From: Paenibacillus barcinonensis
Lineage (GTDB): Bacteria > Bacillota > Bacilli > Paenibacillales > Paenibacillaceae
Assembly (NCBI RefSeq): GCF_003217495.1
Contig: NZ_QJSW01000007.1
Span: 234,215-278,652, forward strand
Direction: 5' to 3'
DNA: 44,438 nucleotides
Shown: positions 26,019-34,368 of the stretch, one piece after another
Numbering within the stretch: position 1 is the first letter of the stretch
Layout: every line of letters begins with the position of its first letter
Translations under genes and position numbers: made by a program
The notes under the pieces: generated by a model
What the model was told of the DNA's origin: nothing
The model's input: the letters and a program-made list of their open reading frames with translations, nothing else
Databases searched by the model: none

Positions 26019-26495
26019 ATGGCTAATGATGAAGTAATTTTGACACAGGAAGGCTTGGAAAAGCTGGAGGAAGAACTGAAGGAACTGAAAACGGTGAAGC
26101 GCAAGGAGCTTGCAGCACGTCTGAAGCTTGCGATCAGTTATGGGGACCTGAAGGAAAACAGTGAGTATCATTCAGCCAAAGATGATCAGGCATTTATGGA
26201 GACCCGCATTCTGATTCTGGAGAAAATGCTGACCAAGGCCAGAGTCATTAGTTCGGATAATATCGACTCCACCAAGGTAAGCATCGGTTCAACCGTGCTG
26301 CTGAACGATCTGGAATTTGCGGAGAAGATAGAATATCAATTGGTCGGTCCTGCGGAAGCAGATGTATCCGACAATAAAATCTCGTATGAGAGTCCACTCG
26401 GTAAAGAGCTAATGGGCAAAGAGGTCGGCAGTGTGATCCATGTCAATGCACCGATGGGTGTTATTAAATACGAACTACTGGAGATTAAGGTATAA
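26019..26495 (+). CDS. greA: Transcription elongation factor GreA
   Basis: 158 residues, the normal GreA length. The N-terminal coiled coil (LTQEGLEKLEEELKELK...) carries the tip acidic pair in GDLKENSEYHSAKDDQ, which stimulates RNA cleavage by backtracked RNA polymerase. The C-terminal FKBP-like domain ends with MGVIKYELLEIKV. ATG 26019 is preferred with AGGAG 9 bases upstream; ATG 26010 abuts that site. It has a terminator at 26547 and seems monocistronic. Confidence 0.96.
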   Translation: MANDEVILTQEGLEKLEEELKELKTVKRKELAARLKLAISYGDLKENSEYHSAKDDQAFMETRILILEKMLTKARVISSDNIDSTKVSIGSTVLLNDLEFAEKIEYQLVGPAEADVSDNKISYESPLGKELMGKEVGSVIHVNAPMGVIKYELLEIKV

Positions 26496-26546
26496 ACTGC
26501 GTAGCATAGCTATGCTTCTTATACACCTGACTCTATAAAAAGTGGA

Positions 26547-26596
26547 GATGTTTCAGCCCTTTTCCTTACGGATGGCGGTCTGGAACGTCTTTTTTT
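26547..26596 (+). terminator. Terminator after greA
   Basis: GATGTTTCAG and CTGGAACGTC pair with two G-U wobbles, with a 23-base loop, followed by TTTTTTT. Confidence 0.65.
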
Positions 26597-26678
26597 GTAT
26601 GTTCCTTGTGTTTCCCCAAGGGCGCTCGTGGTTAAGCTATATACAATTGTTGCAAAATGGATTGAAGCCAATATGGTA

Positions 26679-26733
26679 AATTTTCGACAAATTGTGATTT
26701 TTGCATGACCTGACACACGGAGTAGTATATAAT
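26679..26733 (+). promoter_or_regulatory. Promoter and possible CodY box of the NSS transporter gene
   Basis: TATAAT (26728-26733) with ATGACC (26705-26710) 17 bases upstream. AATTTTCGACAAATT (26679-26693) just upstream matches the CodY consensus AATTTTCWGAAAATT at 12 of 15 positions. CodY commonly controls amino-acid transporters; binding here is inferred from the match alone. Confidence 0.45.
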
Positions 26734-26767
26734 TACGGGAAAACTTTAAAGTGATGGAGTAGATACA

Positions 26768-28123
26768 ATGAATTTGAGTAAGTCGAACCTGGAATCGAAC
26801 CAAGCTGGCAAAGGAGAGCGCTTCTCGCGTGCCGGTTTCATTCTGGCGGCCATCGGTAGCTCGGTCGGTCTCGGTAACATGTGGAAATTCCCATATATTA
26901 CAGGTGAAAATGGAGGCGCGGCGTTTTTCCTGCTCTTTATCGTCTGCCTGCTGCTGATCGGTCTGCCTGTATTGCTTGCCGAGCTTGCGATTGGCCGCAG
27001 TGGACGTGGCAGTGCAGCTACCGCCTTTATCAAAGCAGGGGGGCATAAAGGCTGGCTTGCGGCAGGTCTGCTGCAAGTATTAACGCCCTTTATCATTCTG
27101 TCCTTCTATGTCATCATTGCAGGCTGGACGCTGCAATATGCTGTAACGTCATTTAGTGGCACACTGTTCAATAATCCTGATTATGGCTCACAATTCAACA
27201 GTTTCGTAGGCGGGTATATGCCGATTGTATGGCAATTCGTTTCTGTGCTGATTACAGCCTGGATCGTAGCCAAAGGTATCTCCAACGGCATTGAGAGGTT
27301 TAACAAGATTTTGATCCCAGCCATGCTGGTTTTGCTCATTATTCTGATGATTCGTGCAGTTACACTGCCGGGCGCAGGGGCCGGGGTTTCCTTTTTCCTG
27401 AATCCAGACTTTTCACAGCTTACTACAGAGTCTGCACTCGTTGCACTGGGACATGCCTTCTTCTCGCTGTCGCTGGGTATGGGGATTCTCGTAACGTATG
27501 GCTCGTATGTGGACAAAAATCAATCTCTTGGTGCGGCAACGGTTGCCGTCGGTGCTGGTGACCTGTTGTATGCCTTTATCGCAGGGCTGATTATCTTCCC
27601 GACCACGTTCTCGTTTGGCATTGCACCTGACCAGGGGCCATCCCTGATCTTCATCGCACTGCCTGCAGCGTTCTCTGCGATGCCGCTTGGTTCTTTCTTT
27701 GCCGGCCTGTTCTTTATTTTGCTGGCAATTGCGGCGTTAACATCGGCAGTTTCGCTGCTTGAGGTTCCCGTGAAATATTTCATGGAGCGATTTGCATGGA
27801 GCCGTAATCGTGCGGTGTGGAGCATTGCTCTGGCGGTATTCATCGTTGGTCTTCCTTCCGTATTGTCGCTTGGCTTGTTCCCGGAGTGGAAGATCGGCTC
27901 GAAAAATGTGTTCGACTGGCTGGACTTCATGGCGTCTAACATTCTGCTGCCTGTCGGCGGGTTACTGGTTACGATCTTTGCGGGTTACTTCTGGAAAACG
28001 GCTGCCGAGGCTTCAGGTCTAAGCTCTCGCTGGTTCCGCATCTGGCTGTTCATGCTGCGTTATATCGCGCCGATTCTCGTTCTGCTGGTGCTGCTGCACA
28101 CGTCGGGTATCATTCATTTCTAA
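26768..28123 (+). CDS. Sodium-dependent transporter, NSS/SNF family
   Basis: 451 residues with about 11-12 membrane helices. Helix 1 has the family motif GFILAAIGSSVGLGNMWKFP with the Na+-binding residues around the unwound region; GENGGAAF follows. Bacterial NSS members, including LeuT and MhsT, cotransport amino acids with Na+. This protein belongs to the YhdH/YocR-like prokaryotic group rather than being close to LeuT. The actual amino acid cannot be read. The gene has its own promoter and a possible CodY site. Confidence 0.92.
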   Translation: MNLSKSNLESNQAGKGERFSRAGFILAAIGSSVGLGNMWKFPYITGENGGAAFFLLFIVCLLLIGLPVLLAELAIGRSGRGSAATAFIKAGGHKGWLAAGLLQVLTPFIILSFYVIIAGWTLQYAVTSFSGTLFNNPDYGSQFNSFVGGYMPIVWQFVSVLITAWIVAKGISNGIERFNKILIPAMLVLLIILMIRAVTLPGAGAGVSFFLNPDFSQLTTESALVALGHAFFSLSLGMGILVTYGSYVDKNQSLGAATVAVGAGDLLYAFIAGLIIFPTTFSFGIAPDQGPSLIFIALPAAFSAMPLGSFFAGLFFILLAIAALTSAVSLLEVPVKYFMERFAWSRNRAVWSIALAVFIVGLPSVLSLGLFPEWKIGSKNVFDWLDFMASNILLPVGGLLVTIFAGYFWKTAAEASGLSSRWFRIWLFMLRYIAPILVLLVLLHTSGIIHF

Positions 28124-28168
28124 AGTTGTGGAGAGGTGATCCGGCGGTTACGCAGATTTACCAGGCAT

Positions 28169-28244
28169 AAAACCTCTTGGAAGAAATGCAAAAGCCCTTG
28201 TGTTCGCCTGTTAATTTTGGGACAATACAGAGTAGAGGTTTTTT
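28169..28244 (+). terminator. Possible terminator between the NSS gene and rlmN
   Basis: AAAACCTCT (28169-28177) pairs with AGAGGTTTT (28234-28242) across a structured 56-base loop, then TTTTTT. It could end NSS transcription or act as an attenuator for rlmN, which begins 54 bases downstream. Confidence 0.45.
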
Positions 28245-28297
28245 GGGGTAATACGACCGATGAGCCATATGCTTTTTTGCGAAAAGAGGTTTATACC

Positions 28298-29419
28298 ATG
28301 ATTAAATCATCCTTATATGGATTAACATTAGAGCAATTACGTAACTGGCTGCCCGAGCATGGGCAGAAGAAATCCCGTGCTTCCCGCATCTGGGAGTGGT
28401 TGTACCAGGAGCGGGTGCATGATTTTACCGGCATGTCCGATGTGCGGCAGGAATGTCTGGACGTTCTTTCCGAGCATTTTACAATGAACTCACTCAGTGA
28501 GCATGTGAAGCAGGAGTCATCGGATGGTACGGTGAAATTTCTGCTTCGTTTACAAGACGGCAACCTGATTGAAACTGTACTGATGCGGCAAAAATACGGT
28601 CTGACCGTCTGTGTAACGACACAGGTCGGATGCAACATTGGCTGCAGCTTCTGCGCGAGCGGGCTGATCAAGAAAAGTCGTGATCTCTCGGCGGGAGAGA
28701 TTGTGGAGCAGATCATGCATGTACAGCGGCATCTGGATGCGGCAGGGCAGGGTGAACTTGTCACCAACGTAGTGGTGATGGGTATTGGCGAACCGTTTGA
28801 CAACTTCGAGCATATGAGCAACTTCATCGAAGTGATCAAGGATCGCAAGGGTCTTGCGCTGGCTGCGAAGCGGATTACCGTATCTACAAGCGGTCTGCCG
28901 GACAAAATCAAGGAATTTGCAGACAGCAGTCTGCAAGTCAATCTGGCGATATCCCTGCATGCCCCGAATAATGAATTGCGTACACATATCATGAAGATTA
29001 ACCGGGCGTTCCCGATTGAACAATTGATGGATGCAGTCGATTATTATCTGGAGAAAACCAACAAACGCATCATGTTTGAATATATTCTGCTTCGGGATGT
29101 GAACGATCAGCGTGAGCATGCATCCGAGCTGGCTGAACTGCTGTCCAGTCGCAAGAGCATGGTTAGCGTGAATCTGATCCCATACAATCCGGTGGATGAG
29201 CATAGCCAGTATCAGCGGAGCACCGAGGAATCCATCCTCGGCTTCTATGATACGCTGAAGAAGAACAACATTAATTCGACTGTGCGTATGGAGCACGGCA
29301 CAGATATTGATGCTGCCTGCGGACAACTGCGCAGCAAGCAGATGAAGAATAATGCGGAAGCCAAGGCAAACGGCAAGTCTGATGTGAAAACAGATGCAGG
29401 CCGTCTGGCTATGGGTTAA
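28298..29419 (+). CDS. rlmN: RlmN-like radical-SAM 23S rRNA methyltransferase
   Basis: 373 residues. The N-terminal helical domain is followed by a radical-SAM domain with CNIGCSFC (CxxxCxxC) binding the 4Fe-4S cluster, [10 protein letters not shown], and the catalytic Cys in DIDAACGQL. RlmN methylates C2 of A2503 in 23S rRNA and also some tRNAs. [19 protein letters not shown] and MGIGEPFDN favour RlmN over Cfr, which has different residues there. It ends with a polar Lys/Asn/Ala-rich tail of about 30 residues. ATG 28298 has AAGAGG upstream; a longer frame from 28136 has no proper ribosome site. Paenibacillus often carry more than one RlmN, so this may be a paralogue. Confidence 0.9.
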   Translation: MIKSSLYGLTLEQLRNWLPEHGQKKSRASRIWEWLYQERVHDFTGMSDVRQECLDVLSEHFTMNSLSEHVKQESSDGTVKFLLRLQDGNLIETVLMRQKYGLTVCVTTQVGCNIGCSFCASGLIKKSRDLSAGEIVEQIMHVQRHLDAAGQGELVTNVVVMGIGEPFDNFEHMSNFIEVIKDRKGLALAAKRITVSTSGLPDKIKEFADSSLQVNLAISLHAPNNELRTHIMKINRAFPIEQLMDAVDYYLEKTNKRIMFEYILLRDVNDQREHASELAELLSSRKSMVSVNLIPYNPVDEHSQYQRSTEESILGFYDTLKKNNINSTVRMEHGTDIDAACGQLRSKQMKNNAEAKANGKSDVKTDAGRLAMG

Positions 29420-29443
29420 CGCAAGGCTTGGTTTAATGAATAC

Positions 29444-29494
29444 AACAAACGCCTTGATCCAATCACTGATGAAGTGAGGATCAAGGCGTTTGTT
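29444..29494. terminator. Long perfect hairpin between convergent genes
   Basis: Seventeen-base arms (29444-29460 and 29478-29494) match perfectly, and the loop holds a further TCACT/AGTGA stem. It lies between rlmN and the convergent GNAT gene and can fold on either strand. Confidence 0.8.
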
Positions 29495-29538
29495 CAAGTT
29501 ACAGGCTAATTTACGAGTGTGAGTTGTGAAGATTCAAC

Positions 29539-29979
29539 CTAATTCAACTGCTTGGTCATCAGCAGATGGGGGATACCATCCTCCATGAATACATCGGAAG
29601 CCGGAGCGTAGCCCAGACGTGCATAGAAGCCGGAAGCCTGCACTTGAGCGTGCAGCTTGGCCTTCTTCAGCCCGTCCGCAAGCGCCATTTCCTCCAGCTT
29701 GTTGATCAACACACGACCCAGGCCATGCTTGCGGTAATCCAGCATGACACAGATGCGCTCCAGCTTGGCGACGTGCTCAACGATGCGCAGTCTGGAGGAG
29801 GCTGCCGGCACCCCATCCACATAGAGCAGGATATGACGTGCTTCCGTACCTAGCGCATCATATGCATCAAATTCGTCCGCTGCAGGTACACCTTGTTCTT
29901 CTACAAAGATCGCAGTCCGAATGGCAAAACATGCATCAAGCAGCTTCTGGCTATTTGCCTCGACAATCGTTATATTCAT
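29539..29979 (-). CDS. ElaA/YjcF-type GNAT acetyltransferase
   Basis: 146 residues. The N-terminal CFAIRTAIFVEEQGVP and middle ARHILLYVDGVPAASSRLRI are typical of the ElaA/YjcF branch, followed by the acetyl-CoA loop DYRKHGLGRVLI and FYARLGYAP. ATG 29979 is preferred with GGAG 8 bases upstream; TTG just before it is less likely. Substrates of this branch are mostly unknown. Confidence 0.88.
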   Translation of the reverse strand: MNITIVEANSQKLLDACFAIRTAIFVEEQGVPAADEFDAYDALGTEARHILLYVDGVPAASSRLRIVEHVAKLERICVMLDYRKHGLGRVLINKLEEMALADGLKKAKLHAQVQASGFYARLGYAPASDVFMEDGIPHLLMTKQLN

Positions 29980-30065
29980 CAATAATTCTCCTTCGCATGA
30001 TCGTAATATCGTAATATCGCAATGAATGCTAACGTGATAAACTAGTGTAGTTATATCATCAAATA

Positions 30066-30081
30066 TGTTGCGAATGCAACA
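30066..30081. promoter_or_regulatory. Palindrome upstream of the MarR gene
   Basis: TGTTGC-GAAT-GCAACA is a perfect 16-base inverted repeat, 22 bases before the MarR start. MarR proteins often bind such sites in their own promoters; autoregulation is inferred. Confidence 0.5.
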
Positions 30082-30103
30082 ATTTTATAGGAGTGTGAGC
30101 TCT

Positions 30104-30607
30104 GTGAATGAATCGACTGGATTACATGCATTTGATGAACCGAGAGAGGTGTTGCGCGAGATTGGGATGATTGCGCGTTGTCTGGATTCCATCAGTAACG
30201 TTGAATTTCAGCATTTGGATCTGTCCAGAGGGCAGTATTTGTATTTGTACCGGATCTGCGAGAACCCTGGCATCATTCCAAACCAATTGGCAGAGCTGAT
30301 CAAAGTGGATCGTACTACCGCAGCCCGGGCGATCAGCAAGCTGGAGTCAGACGGCTTTATTGTCAAACAGCCAGCATTGGGAAATAAAAAGAATAAGGTG
30401 CTGTATCCAACAGCGGCAGGGCTTGAGGCATGGGATTTCATTCGCAGAGAAGGGGTGCACTCGGATCAGGTGACACTGAACGGATTGACAGAGGAAGAGA
30501 TGCAGACAGCGATACAGCTTTTGCGCAGAATGAGGCATAACATCGAGGTGGACTGGAAATTTGTCAAAAAGGGCGGTCGTCGCTCATACATGGATATTCA
30601 TGAATAA
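30104..30607 (+). CDS. MarR-family transcriptional regulator
   Basis: 167 residues. The winged helix spans roughly residues 50-110 (LSRGQYLYLYRICENPGIIPNQLAELIKVDRTTAARAISKLESDGFIVKQ, split over two helices and wing). GTG 30104 is chosen because AGGAG lies 9-10 bases upstream; earlier codons in the frame lack a site. A perfect palindrome is just upstream. The next gene, a GH8-like protein, starts 82 bases downstream on the same strand, so the regulator probably heads and controls the exopolysaccharide operon. Confidence 0.88.
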   Translation: MNESTGLHAFDEPREVLREIGMIARCLDSISNVEFQHLDLSRGQYLYLYRICENPGIIPNQLAELIKVDRTTAARAISKLESDGFIVKQPALGNKKNKVLYPTAAGLEAWDFIRREGVHSDQVTLNGLTEEEMQTAIQLLRRMRHNIEVDWKFVKKGGRRSYMDIHE

Positions 30608-30689
30608 GCGCACACTGTGGATAAGACCTGCTTCTTTCGTCAGAAGAGGTTCTGCTGCTCTGTCGTATATCCCTGTCAGGAGGAATGGT

Positions 30690-31802
30690 GTGAAGTTTAT
30701 TATCCGGAATAAACGCGCATGGTACATACTGCTTCTAGCCGCTTTATCTGTGGCTATTGTATTGCTTTGGAGGGAGCGGTTTGTGATGGAAAAGAGCTCG
30801 CCTACAGCTGTTTTTATTGAAGAGCACATGACAAATCCCAATGGTACACTGGCTACCTACCTGAAAGATGCGGTGTCTGAAAGAGCGGATATCGTGGCTG
30901 GAAGAGAGGCGCTGTCAGAATCGCTTGGGCTGTGGATGCAATATGCTTTGGCGATGAATAATGAGCCTTTATTCCAGAAGGCATACACCCAGCTCCAGAC
31001 GTATTATGTGATCCGGCCCGATCTCTATATTGCCTGGAAGCTGGATACACAGGGCAAAGCTCATGTAGCGACGAATGCACTTGGCGACGATCTGCGAATT
31101 ATGGGAGCGCTGCTGCAAGCGGCTGACCGCTGGGAGCAAGGCAGAGCAGATAAGCTGGCAACGGCGTCGGCTCTTGCAAGGACCTTGACACAGCGAACCG
31201 AGCAGCGGGGGTACATGGTCGATTTTTATGATTTTGCAGGCAGACACTCCACCAATACGTTAAGCCTTGTTTATATTGACCTGCTTGCACTGAAGGCCAT
31301 GAAAGATCATCAGCTGCTGGAGGCGAATGCTTATGAGCGCTATGTTAGCGTACTGCATAAAATGCCTGATGATGGCCTATTCTATCCGAAGAGCTTTGAT
31401 GTCGTAAACGAGATGTATACCTACGATGCCAAGGTGAATCTGATTGATCAGCTCATTGTGGCGAATCATATGCTGGAGTCGGGGAGCAGACCTGACAAGC
31501 TCATTGCTTTTCTGAAAAAAGAGTTCGACACCCGGGGCCACCTTCCCGGTCAGTATGAGCGCACAACCCGTACACCAGCTGTGGACTATGAATCGTCCTC
31601 GGTGTATGGCCTCACGATGCTGCTTGCTGTTCGTTCAGGTGATGACGCCTGGGCTAAACAGCTGTACAAGCATATGGTTACGTTGCGGGGGCAGGATTCT
31701 CGTTATCCGGGTGGTTATGTGTTTGATGGAAACACACATCTGTTCGATAATCTGTTTCCACTTCTAGGAGAAACGGCATTGTATAATTTGCTGAAAAAGT
31801 AG
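30690..31802 (+). CDS. Membrane-anchored GH8-like protein of a c-di-GMP polysaccharide operon (YdaJ-like)
   Basis: 370 residues. One N-terminal membrane helix (residues about 9-25) anchors an extracellular alpha/alpha-barrel resembling glycoside hydrolase family 8. ALSESLGLWMQYAL corresponds to the SEG motif with the acid Glu, and ATNALGDDLRIMGALLQA to the AtDgDldiA motif. B. subtilis YdaJ and cellulose-operon BcsZ are the nearest functional types. Such proteins trim or release the polymer made by the neighbouring synthase. GTG 30690 is chosen with AGGAGG 6 bases upstream; ATG 30600 is the other option. Seven bases separate it from the next gene. Confidence 0.78.
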   Translation: MKFIIRNKRAWYILLLAALSVAIVLLWRERFVMEKSSPTAVFIEEHMTNPNGTLATYLKDAVSERADIVAGREALSESLGLWMQYALAMNNEPLFQKAYTQLQTYYVIRPDLYIAWKLDTQGKAHVATNALGDDLRIMGALLQAADRWEQGRADKLATASALARTLTQRTEQRGYMVDFYDFAGRHSTNTLSLVYIDLLALKAMKDHQLLEANAYERYVSVLHKMPDDGLFYPKSFDVVNEMYTYDAKVNLIDQLIVANHMLESGSRPDKLIAFLKKEFDTRGHLPGQYERTTRTPAVDYESSSVYGLTMLLAVRSGDDAWAKQLYKHMVTLRGQDSRYPGGYVFDGNTHLFDNLFPLLGETALYNLLKK

Positions 31803-31809
31803 GAGACCT

Positions 31810-32685
31810 ATGGACAATAAAGCCAATACCTATCGTCTTGCCTGGGGCTATGCCATTTTAATTGGCCTTGCCATCGTACAGCAGCTTCTGGTGTATGTGC
31901 ATCTGTATCTGAATCAGAGCTATACCTTGCTTCATATCGGTTTGAGCACCGCATCACTTGCAGCACTCGCTTTGGGGCTGTTACTACCTGTAGGCGTGTC
32001 GGTTGTGCTTGGCTTTGTGTATCTGGTCATCTATTTTGTGTGGCTGGTAACCTTTGCAGATGCCAATGTCCTTGTGTTTTCGTGGTGGCTGCTTATTCCG
32101 GCCAATCTGGCTGTTGCGGCTGTCATTAAGAGAAGGCTGGTACGCAGCGCGCGTGTCATTGAACGTCTGGAGCAGATGAAGGATCGAAATCCGGAGATTG
32201 ATCTGGATACAACACTGGGCAATAAGCAAGCCCTTGGAGACATATTAATCAAGCAGAGCAATCTTGCGCGCCGTTATTCGGATTGTTACGGATTTTGCGT
32301 GGCGATGTTTAAGATCGAGTTTCTGCCGCTTGTGCTGGAGTCGCTCGGTTCAGCGCGGTATGCCCGATTTCTGCTGGAAATTTCTCAGACCATTCAGAAG
32401 CAGATTCGCTATGAGGACTACAAATTTTTCGTAGACCGCGGGCGGTTTGTCATTCTGTGCCCGATGGTGAATGTGGATTATTTACCGATGCTAACGCGCC
32501 GGATCAAAAAAAATATAATGGACCTGGAAGTGCTCGACAAGCGGGGGAACGAACTGCAAACGGTTATCAAATCCGGGGCGCTTGTGTTCCAGAAGGAGCA
32601 GTTCGACAAGTATGACAATATTGACGCTGTGCTTGCGGCACTGGAACGAAACACAGAGACGGATCTGATTGGAGAATATATCTAA
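31810..32685 (+). CDS. Membrane c-di-GMP receptor with degenerate GGDEF domain (YdaK-like)
   Basis: 291 residues. Four hydrophobic helices (about 12-110) are followed by a degenerate GGDEF domain. DTTLGNKQALGDIL stands for the LDxLTGLxNR region. At the active site GGDEF is replaced by DRGRF (209-213), so cyclase activity is not expected. The inhibitory-site motif RxxD is kept (R200-YE-D203) exactly five residues before it. This pattern, an intact I-site with a dead active site, marks c-di-GMP effectors such as B. subtilis YdaK, Listeria PssE and PelD. It should sense c-di-GMP at the membrane and activate the glycosyltransferase encoded downstream. Confidence 0.85.
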   Translation: MDNKANTYRLAWGYAILIGLAIVQQLLVYVHLYLNQSYTLLHIGLSTASLAALALGLLLPVGVSVVLGFVYLVIYFVWLVTFADANVLVFSWWLLIPANLAVAAVIKRRLVRSARVIERLEQMKDRNPEIDLDTTLGNKQALGDILIKQSNLARRYSDCYGFCVAMFKIEFLPLVLESLGSARYARFLLEISQTIQKQIRYEDYKFFVDRGRFVILCPMVNVDYLPMLTRRIKKNIMDLEVLDKRGNELQTVIKSGALVFQKEQFDKYDNIDAVLAALERNTETDLIGEYI

Positions 32686-32703
32686 CAGGAAGGAGCGCGG
32701 CGA

Positions 32704-32847
32704 ATGGATTATATGACGTGGTTTATCCCGATCTGTATTGCTGTCAGTTGCACCTTTGCGGTATTTACCATCATGTTAACCATCGCGACGCTTCGTTTTC
32801 GCTCCAGAGTGATTCGCAGGTATGATCGGAGGAAAACGAGTGGCTGA
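32704..32847 (+). CDS. 47-residue single-pass membrane peptide
   Basis: ATG 32704 with AAGGAG upstream; 47 codons and TGA. One membrane helix (FIPICIAVSCTFAVFTIMLT) is followed by a strongly basic tail (RFRSRVIRRYDRRKT), predicting the C-terminus inside. It overlaps the start of the glycosyltransferase gene by eight bases, so the two are translationally coupled. Position between a c-di-GMP receptor and a polysaccharide synthase suggests a small subunit or assembly factor of the synthase. I do not recognise a named family. Confidence 0.75.
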   Translation: MDYMTWFIPICIAVSCTFAVFTIMLTIATLRFRSRVIRRYDRRKTSG

Positions 32848-34135
32848 TATCATTCTGATCTTGTCGATATTCAGTATCTGGATCGCCGTATTTGAATCTA
32901 TCGTAATTATGGGTGGAGCTATTCGTTTTATTCGCAAGCAGGAGAAGAGAGGGATTCAGATCCCGGCAAATATGGATCATTATCCAACCGTCACGGTGAT
33001 GGTACCGGCTCATAACGAGGGAATCGTCATTGTGGCAACCGTGGAGCACATCCTGCGTCTGAATTATCCTGAAGACAAGGTACAGATTATCGTCATTGCG
33101 GATAACTGCACGGATGATACGGCGATGCGGTTGCATTCCTTTCTTGGTCAAACGAGCTATATGCATCGCAATGTTACTGTTCTTGAGCGCAAAGGCACTG
33201 GCGGCAAATCCGGCGCGCTGAATGATGGGCTGGGGCTGGCGACGGGGGAATGGATCTGCATATTTGATGCAGATGCCGCACCCGAGCGAAATTCACTGAT
33301 GTTTCTCGCGCAAAAATCATTGGAAGACCCTGAACGCTACGGTGTCGTATTCGGCAGGAACAAGGCACGTAACCGGGGGCAAAACTTTCTCTCCAAATGC
33401 ATTAATCTGGAGATTATAACGTCCCAGCGTGTCTACCATACAGGTCTGTGGGAGCTGTTCAAGCTCGGAACGATCCCAGGCACGAATTACATTATCAAAA
33501 GCAAGCTCATCCGTGAGATTGGCGGCTGGGATGTGACGGCCATTACCGAGGATACGGCCCTTTCGTTCGAGATTATGAACCGCGGCCAGCTGGTTGCTCT
33601 GGCCCCGCAAGCGGAAGCGTACCAGCAGGAGCCGGAGCAGCTGCGTGTATACATGAAGCAGCGTGAGCGCTGGGCGAAGGGAAACTATCAGGTTGTACTG
33701 GATAACATTCATAACCTGTTTAATCGTTCGAGCTGGCGCAATAAATTGCTGGTGCTGTACTATGCGGTTAGTTACTTTTGGTTTATGCTGGCGATCATTG
33801 TTTCCGATATCATCTTTGTAGTGAATCTTGTGTACATGATCATTGCGATATTCAAACCGGAGGTTCGTTCGCCATTCCAGTTTGCCGGCGATGCCTACAT
33901 CTATCTGGTTATTGGATGGGCATTGATGTATTTTATCTATGTGCTGCAAATTAACCTTGCGCTGGCAGCGGATATCGGGCAGAGCAACACCCGCAATTTT
34001 ATCTATGCGTGTGTATCGTATTTCACCTATGCGCAGCTCTTCATTCTAATCTCCATTCGCGCATTCTACAATCTGATGTTGGACAAAATACGCAAACGCG
34101 AGAGCAAATGGTACAAAACGGAGCGCTTTGGATAG
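32840..34135 (+). CDS. Family 2 processive glycosyltransferase (YdaM/BcsA-like)
   Basis: 431 residues. One N-terminal membrane helix, a cytoplasmic GT2 domain, then about four C-terminal helices. Motifs: VMVPAHNEG, Asp88 in IADNCTDD, DAD (143-145), TED (236-238, general base) and QRERW (274-278), the set found in cellulose, hyaluronan and PNAG synthases that extend and export a chain. There is no PilZ domain, so c-di-GMP control must come from the adjacent receptor. GTG 32840 with GGAGG 7 bases upstream fits better than ATG 32822. The sugar is unknown. A terminator follows at 34233. Confidence 0.9.
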   Translation: MADIILILSIFSIWIAVFESIVIMGGAIRFIRKQEKRGIQIPANMDHYPTVTVMVPAHNEGIVIVATVEHILRLNYPEDKVQIIVIADNCTDDTAMRLHSFLGQTSYMHRNVTVLERKGTGGKSGALNDGLGLATGEWICIFDADAAPERNSLMFLAQKSLEDPERYGVVFGRNKARNRGQNFLSKCINLEIITSQRVYHTGLWELFKLGTIPGTNYIIKSKLIREIGGWDVTAITEDTALSFEIMNRGQLVALAPQAEAYQQEPEQLRVYMKQRERWAKGNYQVVLDNIHNLFNRSSWRNKLLVLYYAVSYFWFMLAIIVSDIIFVVNLVYMIIAIFKPEVRSPFQFAGDAYIYLVIGWALMYFIYVLQINLALAADIGQSNTRNFIYACVSYFTYAQLFILISIRAFYNLMLDKIRKRESKWYKTERFG

Positions 34136-34232
34136 ACGTTAAGACGGGATAAAAGGGAGCGGAACTCAACACTTTACATCGTGCACTCCGATAACAGATA
34201 GTCATAAATAAAAAAGTATAGGTGATGAGAGG

Positions 34233-34266
34233 CTGTTTACGGACGAATTCCGTGAGCGGTCTTTTT
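34233..34266 (+). terminator. Terminator ending the polysaccharide operon
   Basis: CTGTTTACGGA and TCCGTGAGCGG pair along all 11 bases, with four G-U wobbles, followed by TCTTTTT. Confidence 0.65.
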
Positions 34267-34368
34267 GTTATGGCGGGAGCATGCTATATTTGGTATACTT
34301 TTACAGATAATAGGCAGCAAAATAATATGGTATTGGGCAACTCATGCACGAACGGAGGTTTGTACAAT

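Noticed and set aside
28136..28297. 54-residue N-terminal extension of RlmN from GTG 28136
   Set aside because: The GGAG is only two bases from that GTG, the extension is unlike RlmN N-termini, and it crosses a terminator-like hairpin.
28298..29419. Cfr-type antibiotic-resistance methyltransferase
   Set aside because: Motifs around the cluster and GIGEPFDN match housekeeping RlmN rather than Cfr.
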